A DNA stretch of 18,117 bases from positions 1-18,117 of the forward strand of contig JAQVQF010000014.1 of NCBI GenBank assembly GCA_028701715.1, given 5' to 3'. This DNA comes from Eubacteriales bacterium. GTDB lineage: Bacteria > Bacillota > Clostridia > Oscillospirales > CAG-382. A model generated the notes under the pieces. The model saw nothing but the letters and a program-made list of their open reading frames with translations. It had not been told where the DNA came from and made no database searches. The translations under genes and the position numbers were made by a program. Positions 1-7,449 of the stretch are shown in pieces; the first letter of the stretch is position 1; each line of letters starts with the position of its first letter.

Positions 1-1
1 C

Positions 2-847
2 TTCGAGGAAGCCAAGGCGTATGTGCTCGAGGCTCTCAAGCCTTTGGGAACGGAATATCTTTCGTATATAAAGGAAGGCTTCGATAACCGCTGGATTGAT
101 GTTTACGAAAACGAAGGCAAGCGCGGCGGCGCGTATTCCTGCGGCACGCCCGTCCATCCTTTTGTGCTGCTCAACCACAACGACACCCTCGATTCGGCGT
201 TCACGCTCATCCATGAAATGGGTCACGCCATCCATTCCTACCTTTCAAGCAAAAATCAAACCCCCGCGTATTCGGACTATGTCATATTCGTGGCGGAGGT
301 TGCGTCCACCTTTAACGAATCCCTGCTTATGAGATATATGCTTTCCAAGACCGAAGACAAGAAAAAGAAGGCATATCTTATCAATTATTTCCTCGAACAG
401 TTCCGCACCACCCTTTACAGGCAGACCATGTTCGCGGAATTCGAGATGGAGATGAACGAAGCCGGCGAAAGGGGCGATTCTCTTACGGCGGACCTGCTGT
501 GCGACATGTACTACAAGCTCAATGAAAAGTATTACGGCACCGGCATGACGGTCGATAAGGAAATCGCATACGAATGGGAAAGAATTCCCCACTTCTTCAT
601 GAATTTCTATGTATATCAGTACGCCACCGGATTTTCCGCGGCGATGGCGCTTTCCGATAAAATCGTTAAAGAGGGCGTACCCGCCGTGGAGGGCTATTTG
701 AATTTTCTGTCGTCAGGTCGCAGGGAGGACCCCATATCGCTGCTGCGTAAAGCGGGCGTGGATATGGAATCCCCCGAACCCATAAACGCCGCCCTGAAGG
801 TGTTCGACGGACTTATTGACGAAATGGAAGCCTTGCTTGCGGAATAA
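2..847 (+). CDS. pepF: Oligoendopeptidase F (M3B zinc metallopeptidase), C-terminal part
   Basis: The gene enters from the left edge, so only the last ~281 codons are visible; the family is usually about 600 residues. The catalytic zinc motif HEMGH lies at 212-226 and is followed by AIHSY. The expected third zinc ligand is the Glu of AEVASTFNE (codon 296-298), about 28 residues downstream, as in M3 peptidases. The C-terminal YQYATGFSAA segment is also typical of PepF. Members are cytoplasmic enzymes that cut short oligopeptides for peptide recycling. The GTG at 23 is an internal valine, not a start, because the frame is open to the edge. No terminator is visible after the stop; the next gene begins 66 bases later on the same strand, so read-through is possible. 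Family assignment is firm. Substrate range cannot be read from the sequence. Confidence 0.95.
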   Translation, partial: FEEAKAYVLEALKPLGTEYLSYIKEGFDNRWIDVYENEGKRGGAYSCGTPVHPFVLLNHNDTLDSAFTLIHEMGHAIHSYLSSKNQTPAYSDYVIFVAEVASTFNESLLMRYMLSKTEDKKKKAYLINYFLEQFRTTLYRQTMFAEFEMEMNEAGERGDSLTADLLCDMYYKLNEKYYGTGMTVDKEIAYEWERIPHFFMNFYVYQYATGFSAAMALSDKIVKEGVPAVEGYLNFLSSGRREDPISLLRKAGVDMESPEPINAALKVFDGLIDEMEALLAE

Positions 848-913
848 AGCGGCTTTCGTCAGACACGGATAATACCTGATAATTTTTTATAAATATATAA
901 AAGAGGAATTGTT

Positions 914-1642
914 ATGCCTGAATTGTTCGGTTGGCAGCATCTTACCTATAATGCCGTCGTTGTAATTCTTATGGCTGTCGGACTTGTTATTATTAAAAAA
1001 AGAATACGGACAGAGAAAGCGCTTGCGGTCACCGTAAAAATCACCGCCGCGGTGCTTCTCGCCTGCGTCGTCTGGAACAGGCTTTCGGTTTGTATTATGC
1101 GCGACGGCTTCGCTCAGGTGCTGCCCGGCTCGTTCTGCAGCATGTCGAGCTTCACCTTTGCGATATCCGCGCTGTTTTGCAAAAAAGACAGCAAGGTCTT
1201 TCATTTTGTGCTGTACCTCGGTCTTGTCGGGGGTATAGCCACTCTTGTATATCCCGATTTTATCGGGCAGGCAAGCTACTTTATGTACCCGATGACCATA
1301 TCGGGCATGGTTCACCACACAATCATGGTCTTTCTCGCGCTCCTTATGCTAATGACCGGTTACATAAAGCCAACCATAAAAAAATGGTACTGTCTGCCTG
1401 TCGGCACGAGTCTGTTCATTACCTACGGACTTATCCTAATAAAAGCCTTCGGCTATGGCGACGCAATGTCAATAAACGAGCCTCTTGTCGAGGGGACTCC
1501 TCTGACTTTCTATGTCGCCGGTGTGATTTTCCTTACGGTACATGCGTTGTTTCTTATTGTATGGGAACTTATGCAAAAAAAAGTCGCGTCAAACAGCAAC
1601 AGGCTCACACGCTCTGAAATAAAGGAAAAACGGGTTTCATAG
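914..1642 (+). CDS. YwaF-like (TIGR02206-type) integral membrane protein
   Basis: The 242-residue product has six or seven hydrophobic segments, roughly at residues 10-27, 37-56, 70-88, 95-111, 128-148, 157-180 and 198-220. Several family-like landmarks are visible: LPGSFCSMSS near residue 67, YLGLVGGIATLVYPDF near 98, and SGMVHHT near 128. These resemble the YwaF/TIGR02206 family of uncharacterised bacterial membrane proteins. No catalytic function is established for that family, and none is inferred here. The start is well placed: AGAGGAA lies about 5 bases before the ATG. The C-terminal tail (VASNSNRLTRSEIKEKRVS) is polar and charged. The TAG stop is inside the loop of the intrinsic terminator at 1626-1655, so transcription should end with this gene. 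Confidence 0.72.
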   Translation: MPELFGWQHLTYNAVVVILMAVGLVIIKKRIRTEKALAVTVKITAAVLLACVVWNRLSVCIMRDGFAQVLPGSFCSMSSFTFAISALFCKKDSKVFHFVLYLGLVGGIATLVYPDFIGQASYFMYPMTISGMVHHTIMVFLALLMLMTGYIKPTIKKWYCLPVGTSLFITYGLILIKAFGYGDAMSINEPLVEGTPLTFYVAGVIFLTVHALFLIVWELMQKKVASNSNRLTRSEIKEKRVS

Positions 1643-1655
1643 GAGACCCGTTTTT
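1626..1655 (+). terminator. Intrinsic terminator of the YwaF-like gene
   Basis: The arms 1626-1638 and 1643-1655 pair over 13 bp with one G-U, around the tetraloop ATAG (1639-1642), and the 3' arm ends in TTTTT. The stop codon TAG of the upstream gene (1640-1642) lies in this loop, so the last codons form the 5' arm. This gives tight termination between the YwaF-like gene and the hairpin-rich region that follows. Confidence 0.88.
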
Positions 1656-1751
1656 AACTGCGGCAAATTTATCAGCATGTTTGTTAATATATTGTAACGC
1701 ATTTGTAAACAATGAAAAATATGCGCTCTAAAACGCCTGTTTGTTTCGTTT
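1656..1751. other. Non-coding stretch before the hairpin chain
   Basis: This AT-rich stretch lies between the terminator and the hairpin chain. I see only weak pairings, for example ATTGT (1691-1695) with the ACAAT that follows. There is no convincing gene, promoter or known RNA. Open frames that run across 1640-2020 on either strand contain the palindromes and have no ribosome binding site, so I do not call them. Confidence 0.5.
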
Positions 1752-2005
1752 ATTAATATAAGGGTTTTATTAATGTCCACTGAATAAATCAAAAACCAAA
1801 CTGCGATGCCGCTTTCCCGGTTTTTTGATTTATTCAAGTGCAAGGTTTTTACATTAAATTATATAAAAACCTTGCACTTGAATCCGGCATAATAAATACG
1901 CCGGATTCAGTGAGACATCAAGAAATGCTGTCAATTCATAAAACTTCAGTTTTTATGAATTTATGCGGCATGTGCCGCATGAACAAACCGTTATACGGTT
2001 TGTTC
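1752..2005. repeat. Chain of seven consecutive inverted repeats with unrelated arms
   Basis: Read directly from the sequence, hairpins follow one another almost without gaps. H0: 1752-1758/1768-1774 (7 bp). H1: 1781-1797/1819-1836 (17 bp, one bulged T, loop 21). H2: 1832-1851/1864-1883 (20 bp perfect, loop 12). H3: 1879-1888/1900-1909 (10 bp). H4: 1933-1945/1948-1961 (13 bp, one bulged T). H5: 1963-1970/1973-1980 (8 bp, loop 2, or 7 bp with a tetraloop). H6: 1981-1990/1996-2005 (10 bp perfect, loop TTATA). Adjacent stems H1/H2 and H2/H3 each share five bases: ATTCA at 1832-1836 and TGAAT at 1879-1883. They therefore cannot all close fully at once. The pentamer TGAAT/ATTCA also closes or nearly closes the outer ends of H1, H3 and H4. 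Arms differ between hairpins, so this is neither a direct-repeat array nor CRISPR. Function is unknown: it could be a structured RNA, a leader of the lipoprotein gene, or a DNA-level element. Confidence 0.8.
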
Positions 2006-2018
2006 AGCAGACATTTAT

Positions 2019-2024
2019 TATAAT
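2019..2024 (+). promoter_or_regulatory. Possible -10 box upstream of the lipoprotein gene
   Basis: A perfect TATAAT lies 14 bases after the last hairpin (H6) and 34 bases before the start codon. The hexamer 17 bases upstream (CGGTTT, 1996-2001) is a poor -35 and is the 3' arm of H6. If the promoter is real, forming H6 as a cruciform would occlude its -35 region. The evidence is weak because the region is AT-rich. Confidence 0.35.
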
Positions 2025-2058
2025 CTTAATAGTATGTGCGGAAAGGATTGAAAGAAAT

Positions 2059-3705
2059 ATGAAAAAAATCTTTGCCTTATATCTCGCTGCTTTTATGCTC
2101 TTTATTATGCTGTGCGGCTGTACACAAAGTAAAGAAACGGATAATTCCTCCCTTACAGAGGAAGAAATTAATTTAATGAACGGCGAAGTTCTTATGACAA
2201 ATAATCCGGATGAAATTCTTTTTAACACCGGGAAGATGCTTATAGTAGATAAAAAATATAATAACGGATCAAATGAATATTATTACTCCGCGGTTCTGGA
2301 CAAAGGAGTTACTGACTGCCTTACAGCCTTCCGCAACTCTGAAGGGTATTATTCAATTGACTGTTACCTGCACAGCGGATATCTCGGATTAAACAGTTAT
2401 TGGGTCATTTATGAAGATGGGTTGACAATAGGTCTGTACGACGGATTGGATTATGGCAGTATTGACCAAGGATGTGTTAAATTAGTCGGTACAGATTATT
2501 ATTTACCCGCAGGTTTTAGCTCTTATGTTAAAGAAATAATTAATACCATTGGTACGGATAAAACTCCTCCCCTTGTTTATCCGGGTGGATATGGAGAAAC
2601 CTATAAAACGCCCACAAATTACGGCTGGGAATGTCTTGCGGAAAGTTTAATGGAAGAATTTAATAAAAGTCGTGATTATGAAGAAAGCCCCCTGGGGCTT
2701 AGCCATAAATATTCGTACTTCTTAAATGATTATATACGTCGTATCAAAAGAACGGTTTATAATGAAAACGGAGAATTCAGCACTGACTTAGAAATGGTGC
2801 TTGAAGCAGGAGGTCTTTCTTTTCCCGGTAATGCGGATTTGGGCGTGTCATACGATAACCTATTAAGTGCTTTGAAAATAAAGGATAACGGTTATGAAAT
2901 GCTGACCGGCTGTTATAAACTCGACAACGGCAAAAATGCAAAATGCGTGCTTACATACGGACCGCGTGCCGGTCAGTCAGAAGGTAACAATATCATAAAA
3001 CTTTCGGTTAAAGTCGATAATATAACTTATTGTCTTATAATGGAGTTTGCTCGTTCCACTGAAGAATGTTTCGAAATTAATATGCTCTGTAATAAGACTG
3101 ACAGCGCAGTTTTACAGCCTCAGTTTGAATATGTTGATTTTCAGGATGATCCCGCGCGTTTTATGCAGGAAGCAACCGAACTTTACAGTATCCTGTACTC
3201 AAGCCGATCTAGATATTATTATTCTGAAACAAAAGGCGACATTGTCGAAACCATTACTACATATTGGGGTTATGATTTTTATTACTATGAGTTTATAAAT
3301 CTGTATTTCTCTAATTTTGAGGAATTACAGAAAGCTTTGAATTTCTATTTTGACGAGGAAGCGGTAAAGCAAATTATTTTCGACACTATATTAAAGGAAG
3401 CCTCGAATGGCTTTTTGAGTTATTGCATGATAGACGGTAAATTATGTGTTAACTGTGATTACGACGGATCTTCTTCTAGCTCAGGAGTAGATTATATTGC
3501 AGAAGCGATAGTTGACTACAGCAGCCCGTCGGAGGGAAAATTGAACAAAAAAATCTTATTTGTCAATATTTCTGAAAATAAATACCATGAGTTTAATTAT
3601 TCGCTTACCAAATGTGAAGACGAAAAATACCGCATTTCTCTTGAAATGCTCCCACTTATAGACAGTGAAAAAAAAGCGTCAGAAATAATCAAGAAATCCA
3701 AATAA
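2059..3705 (+). CDS. Lipoprotein of unknown function
   Basis: The 548-residue product starts with a lipoprotein signal: MKK, a hydrophobic stretch at residues 4-18, and a lipobox L-C-G-C ending at Cys21, followed by a polar Ser/Glu-rich tether. I chose ATG 2059 because the signal peptide begins there and GGAAAGG lies upstream; the longer open frame would bury the signal sequence. The mature part is rich in Tyr, Asp and Asn with no motif I can name. Near residues 450-490, the segment FEELQKALNFYFDEEAVKQII followed by MIDGKLCVN loosely recalls IseA/YoeB-type inhibitors of cell-wall DL-endopeptidases; this is a weak inference. Codon use is visibly AT-richer than in the neighbouring housekeeping genes, which suggests an accessory or acquired gene. 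The next gene begins within 16-55 bases on the same strand, so the two are probably co-transcribed. Confidence 0.75.
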   Translation: MKKIFALYLAAFMLFIMLCGCTQSKETDNSSLTEEEINLMNGEVLMTNNPDEILFNTGKMLIVDKKYNNGSNEYYYSAVLDKGVTDCLTAFRNSEGYYSIDCYLHSGYLGLNSYWVIYEDGLTIGLYDGLDYGSIDQGCVKLVGTDYYLPAGFSSYVKEIINTIGTDKTPPLVYPGGYGETYKTPTNYGWECLAESLMEEFNKSRDYEESPLGLSHKYSYFLNDYIRRIKRTVYNENGEFSTDLEMVLEAGGLSFPGNADLGVSYDNLLSALKIKDNGYEMLTGCYKLDNGKNAKCVLTYGPRAGQSEGNNIIKLSVKVDNITYCLIMEFARSTEECFEINMLCNKTDSAVLQPQFEYVDFQDDPARFMQEATELYSILYSSRSRYYYSETKGDIVETITTYWGYDFYYYEFINLYFSNFEELQKALNFYFDEEAVKQIIFDTILKEASNGFLSYCMIDGKLCVNCDYDGSSSSSGVDYIAEAIVDYSSPSEGKLNKKILFVNISENKYHEFNYSLTKCEDEKYRISLEMLPLIDSEKKASEIIKKSK

Positions 3706-3760
3706 ACCGATTAAAACGACGATGGTTATATCGCCGGGAAAAGGAAATTTACAACAGGTT

Positions 3761-5113
3761 ATGAACAAAATCAACTACATTATCGCGGCGGTACTCGCGG
3801 TTATACTTATCACGGTTTTTGCCGTTGTCGCTTTTACCGACGAACCGGGCAACGACAACTCCGATATCGAAGAAGCCACAAATGAAAAATCCGAAAACGA
3901 GGACTCTTCAACCGATGATGAATCACCGGACAACAGCTCCGTTTCGAAGGACGGCAGCGAAGACAACCACAGCTCCGGCGACGGCAGCGAACCAGACGAA
4001 TCAAGCGAGGTTTCAGATCCTTCGGAAGAAACCACGTCGGAACCCGACACAAGCGAAACGGAGCCGGTGATAGAAACATGGGAATACGACGGATTATCGG
4101 TACGGCATTTATTTACGCACTGTCTTATAGCCTGGCCCGAGCTTGCTCCGTCCGGCGCTTACCGCGACTGCGTCACCGTTTCCGAATGGAATAGTATCCT
4201 TCAGCAGCTTTACGACAACGATTTTGTCCTTATAGATATAAACTATATGTACGAAACCTACACCGACACGGACGGAACGCAAAAAATCCGCATTAAAGAT
4301 AAAATAACCGTGCCGAAAGGCAAAAAGCCGGTGGTCATCTCAATTGACGACGTTGTCTACGATCCCAAGAAGACAAATCAGGGAATGGTGGATAAGCTGG
4401 TTGTGAAAAACGGCGAATTATGGGCATACACTCTTTTCAAGGACGGCACCGAGGATTATTCGCAGGACAACGAAATTTTTCCCATACTCGAAAGCTTTAT
4501 AAAAGAACATCCCGATTTTTCCTATAAAAACGCCAGATGCACCCTTTGTCTCACGGGCTTTTGCGGTATATTGGGCTACAGAACCGCGCCTTCCTTTGCC
4601 GATCAGGGGATAGATTATATGGCCGAAAGGAACAAAGCCGCGGTGGTTGTGGACTGGCTTAAGAAGCACGGCTACTCATTCGCTTCCCACAGCTACGCCC
4701 ACGGTATGATGGGCTCGTTTTCGGCCGAGCGCATGGAAGAGGATTGCAAGCAATGGAAGGACGAGGTAGCGTCGCTCGTCGGCGAAACCTGCATTTTCGT
4801 ATACCCCTACGGCGATTGGCCTAAATACGACACCAGACAGCATAAAATACTGCTGGAATACGGTTTTAAATTTTTCTGCGGAACCAGTATATACAATTAT
4901 CTCGCCAACGGTTTCCCGGGAAAGGGCGCTTCGGTGGGCAATGCGTTCTGCGACCGTTTCACCATGGCGGGCACAATCCTGGAAAAAGCCGCGGAAAAGA
5001 ACGACAGCGGCGTTTACGACAAATATAAGCGTATGAGCGAATATTTTGATCCCTTTGAGGTCTATGACAACGAAAACCGTCCTGTGAAGCTGGTACGCCC
5101 CGACGATCTTTAA
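3761..5113 (+). CDS. Membrane-anchored polysaccharide deacetylase-like protein (CE4/NodB fold)
   Basis: The product (450 residues from ATG 3761) has an N-terminal membrane anchor at residues 5-25, then an acidic Ser/Asp/Glu-rich linker to about residue 105 that likely spans the wall, then an extracytoplasmic enzyme domain. CE4 motifs are visible: ISIDD (Asp196, Asp197), the metal-binding HSYAH (His310, His314) and YPYGDW (349-353). CE4 enzymes remove N-acetyl groups from chitin-, peptidoglycan- or other surface polysaccharides. The Arg usual in motif 3 (RxPYG) is replaced (FVYPYG), and a ~70-residue insert separates motifs 1 and 2, so the substrate is uncertain. Start choice: ATG 3722 is in frame but would put 13 extra residues before the anchor and has no ribosome site. 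ATG 3761 has AGG close upstream. The upstream neighbour is a lipoprotein gene, which fits a cell-surface operon. Confidence 0.82.
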   Translation: MNKINYIIAAVLAVILITVFAVVAFTDEPGNDNSDIEEATNEKSENEDSSTDDESPDNSSVSKDGSEDNHSSGDGSEPDESSEVSDPSEETTSEPDTSETEPVIETWEYDGLSVRHLFTHCLIAWPELAPSGAYRDCVTVSEWNSILQQLYDNDFVLIDINYMYETYTDTDGTQKIRIKDKITVPKGKKPVVISIDDVVYDPKKTNQGMVDKLVVKNGELWAYTLFKDGTEDYSQDNEIFPILESFIKEHPDFSYKNARCTLCLTGFCGILGYRTAPSFADQGIDYMAERNKAAVVVDWLKKHGYSFASHSYAHGMMGSFSAERMEEDCKQWKDEVASLVGETCIFVYPYGDWPKYDTRQHKILLEYGFKFFCGTSIYNYLANGFPGKGASVGNAFCDRFTMAGTILEKAAEKNDSGVYDKYKRMSEYFDPFEVYDNENRPVKLVRPDDL

Positions 5114-5181
5114 TACTTAACCCAATAATACTTCAACGCTTTGACCCAAGTTAATCCCAACGACATATTTTATTAAATATA

Positions 5182-5210
5182 TTGACATATAAAACCTTCT
5201 GTGTTAAAAT
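5182..5210 (+). promoter_or_regulatory. Consensus promoter of the 4-TM protein gene
   Basis: TTGACA at 5182-5187 and TAAAAT at 5205-5210 are separated by exactly 17 bases, matching the housekeeping sigma-factor consensus. Transcription should start near 5217 and give a leader of about 130 nt. The leader contains a short palindrome ATAAGC-CC-GCTTAT (around 5265-5278) and a CCGC/GCGG hairpin shortly before the gene. I could not match it to any riboswitch class. Confidence 0.8.
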
Positions 5211-5346
5211 ATCAGTATCAAAATATCGACTCCAAGCAGCCGATTTAACGAAAGGCAGGTATAAGCCCGCTTATTTCAGCTTTGTTATATTCGGTTAATG
5301 ACAGCTGGAAAAAACCGCATAAAAGGTAAAAGCGCGGGTAAGTTTT

Positions 5347-6165
5347 ATGATCAGAACAAAATCTCCTCAGGAAAAATACAAGATGGCAAGGATCAATCTT
5401 TTAATGATGGTTTTGCTGACCTGTGTCAACATTTTACTTATTCTTGTTGACAGCGATCGTAGTTTTCCTTTTTCGGCCTTTTTACCGCAGTTCTTCTTCT
5501 TTTTGGGACTGAATAAAGTCACGGGTGTTCCCGCTTTCAACACGATCGGTTCGGCACTGTTTATTACTCTCGGAACGCTGATAATCTTGTTTTTTCTGCT
5601 TTCCTACATATTTTCAAAGAAAAAACCGGGTTGGATGATAACCGCTTTGGTATTGTTTTCGATAGACTGCCTGATATTTATCATTATGGCGCTGCAAACC
5701 TTTGAGCCGTCATATATGATTGATATTCTGTTCCATGTGTGGGTTATGTATTATCTTATCGTCGGTGTTAAATACTCGGAATATGCAACGCTGCTCCCGG
5801 AAATCCCGGAAGGATCGCTTTCTCTGGTTTACGACGGCACCGCGGGCGAAGCCGAAAACAAGGAAACCTCCGGAGCGTTGTCGGATACTAAAAGTTTGGG
5901 GTTCCCGGTTGAAGCGAATAAAGAAAAAATTCTGATTTCCGCCTCCGTTCACGGAATGGAGATACAGGTGCGCCGCACGCGCAGATTAATCGAGCTTATT
6001 ATAAACGGCAATGTTTATGCCATAAAAGAGGAAAAGCTTGTTCAGCAAAATTACAGAATCGGAGCCGTGCTGGGCGGGCATAAAATAGAAACGGAATACA
6101 ATCAAAGCAGCCAGGTTTTATATGTCGACAACCTGCAAGTGGAAAGAAAGCTGAGATTAATCTGA
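5347..6165 (+). CDS. Four-TM membrane protein with a C-terminal cytoplasmic domain, unknown function
   Basis: The 272-residue product has four hydrophobic segments at about 17-34, 68-89, 96-116 and 123-142. A soluble, probably beta-rich domain (residues ~185-272) follows a polar linker. The N-terminal pattern EKYKMARINLLMMVLLTCVNILL is one I associate with uncharacterised clostridial membrane proteins; no function is known to me. The start is uncertain. ATG 5347 has no clear ribosome site, only an AGG about 20 bases upstream. The in-frame ATG at 5383 (MARINLL) is preceded by AGGAAA and would shorten the protein by 12 residues. I kept the longer form because the extra residues (SPQEKYK) look like part of the conserved N-terminus. 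The gene is a single transcription unit with its own promoter (5182) and terminator (6180). Confidence 0.7.
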   Translation: MIRTKSPQEKYKMARINLLMMVLLTCVNILLILVDSDRSFPFSAFLPQFFFFLGLNKVTGVPAFNTIGSALFITLGTLIILFFLLSYIFSKKKPGWMITALVLFSIDCLIFIIMALQTFEPSYMIDILFHVWVMYYLIVGVKYSEYATLLPEIPEGSLSLVYDGTAGEAENKETSGALSDTKSLGFPVEANKEKILISASVHGMEIQVRRTRRLIELIINGNVYAIKEEKLVQQNYRIGAVLGGHKIETEYNQSSQVLYVDNLQVERKLRLI

Positions 6166-6179
6166 TTAATATGTTCAAA

Positions 6180-6215
6180 CGCCCGTTGAAATTTATTTTC
6201 AACGGGCGCTTTTTC
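6180..6215 (+). terminator. Intrinsic terminator between convergent genes
   Basis: CGCCCGTTGAAA (6180-6191) pairs perfectly with TTTCAACGGGCG (6197-6208) around the loop TTTAT. It is followed by CTTTTT and a second T-rich stretch. It ends the 4-TM protein gene. On the minus strand the same hairpin lies 15 bases past the rarA stop but has only a weak T run (GTTTG), so it is a poorer terminator there. Confidence 0.9.
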
Positions 6216-6222
6216 GGTTTTT

Positions 6223-7449
6223 CTATTTTCCCTTAATTTTTTTCCAGTATTCCTCTGCGGCCTTTTCGGCCTTGCTGTCGCCGTAACGGTAATAGACGCG
6301 ATCCTTTATGTCGTCCGGGAGATAGCTCTGCGCCACATAGTGATCGGGATAGTCGTGCGGGTAAAGGTACAGCGTCTTTGAATCCGCTCCGTTGGTTTTG
6401 TTGGAAATATGCGACGGCACGACCGCGCCTTTTCCGTTTTTCGCGTCCTCGGCCGCCGAAGCGTAAGCGATAAACGCCGTATTTGACTTGGGCGAGGTCG
6501 CCAGCATAACCACGGCGTGAGCAAGAGGAATCGCCGCCTCCGGCATACCCGTGCGCAGCGCCGAATCGACGCAGGCGTTCACCACGACCGCGGCGTTGGA
6601 ATAAGCAAGCCCTATATCCTCCGAAGCCATGATAAGCAACCTGCGGCAGGCGGAGGTTATCCCGCCGCCTTCAAGAATTCTTGCCAGATAAAATACCGCC
6701 GCGTCCGGGTCGGAACCTCGTATAGATTTCTGAAGCGCGGACAACAGATCGTAATGCCCGTCGCCGTCGGAATCGTAGCCGGTGGATTTCTGCGACAGCA
6801 TGGACGCTGTTTTAATGTCAAGCGTTTCCGCGCTTGCGAAATAGGTGTTTTCCAGCGCCGTCAGCGCTTTCCGCACATCGCCGCCGCAGGTGGAGGCAAC
6901 AGCCGTAAGCAACCCGTCCTCGGCCTTTTTTTCGCCGTAATCGCCGCACAGGCGCGCAAAGCCGCGCTCTAATGCCGGGATAATATCCTCCGGTGAAAGC
7001 GGCTTGAATTCAAAGCACGCGCACCGCGAAAGAAACGCCGGATACAGTGCGAAATAGGGGTTTTCGGTGGTCGAGCAGATTAGGGTTACCCGCCCGTCTT
7101 CCATATATTCGAGCAGCGACTGCTGCTGCTTTTTATTGAAATACTGTATTTCGTCTATGTATAAAAGCGTGCCGTTGAACGCGGCGAGCGTGTCGGACGC
7201 GTTCAGAGCGTCGCGTACCTCCGCCACGGAGGAAGTGGTGGCGTTTATTCTAAAAAACTGCCTGTTCGTCCTGCGCGCCACAATATCGGCGGCGGTCGTC
7301 TTTCCCGTCCCGGGAGGACCGAAAAAAACAAGGCTGGGCAAATGTCCCGATTCAATTATACGCCTCAACGGCGCGCCGACAGCAAACAGATGCTTCTGCC
7401 CGCATATTTCATCGAGCGACATCGGACGCATAACGTCTGCAAGCGGCAT
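6223..7449 (-). CDS. rarA: RarA (MgsA) replication-associated recombination AAA+ ATPase
   Basis: The 408-residue product matches the RarA/MgsA/WRNIP1 family in length and order of motifs. It opens with PLADVMRPMSLDEICGQKHL, then Walker A GPPGTGKTT (44-52), Walker B LLYIDEI (95-101), sensor 1 STTEN (126-130), and SRC with the likely arginine finger (141-143). The C-terminal half (QKSIRGSDPDAAVFYLARIL, SEDIGLA, AIPLAHAVVMLATSPKSN) is the tetramerisation and DNA-end-binding part. RarA is a clamp-loader-like ATPase that acts at stalled replication forks and links to RecA and SSB. Its ATG overlaps the plsY stop as TAATG, so translation is likely coupled. AAAGGAC lies upstream within the end of plsY. 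It ends an operon-like run with der and plsY. Confidence 0.95.
   Translation of the reverse strand: MPLADVMRPMSLDEICGQKHLFAVGAPLRRIIESGHLPSLVFFGPPGTGKTTAADIVARRTNRQFFRINATTSSVAEVRDALNASDTLAAFNGTLLYIDEIQYFNKKQQQSLLEYMEDGRVTLICSTTENPYFALYPAFLSRCACFEFKPLSPEDIIPALERGFARLCGDYGEKKAEDGLLTAVASTCGGDVRKALTALENTYFASAETLDIKTASMLSQKSTGYDSDGDGHYDLLSALQKSIRGSDPDAAVFYLARILEGGGITSACRRLLIMASEDIGLAYSNAAVVVNACVDSALRTGMPEAAIPLAHAVVMLATSPKSNTAFIAYASAAEDAKNGKGAVVPSHISNKTNGADSKTLYLYPHDYPDHYVAQSYLPDDIKDRVYYRYGDSKAEKAAEEYWKKIKGK

Noticed and set aside
1752..2005. CRISPR array or retron msr-msd
   Set aside because: There is no constant repeat with variable spacers, arms differ from hairpin to hairpin, and no Cas or reverse transcriptase gene is in the window.
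1838..2058. Open frames running through the hairpin chain, including an N-terminal extension of the lipoprotein from 1963
   Set aside because: They translate palindromes, have no ribosome site, and the extension would place 32 polar residues ahead of a clear lipoprotein signal peptide.
5217..5346. Known riboswitch (SAM, glycine, c-di-GMP, c-di-AMP, fluoride, THF) or T-box
   Set aside because: I compared the leader with the core conserved stretches of these classes from memory and found none.
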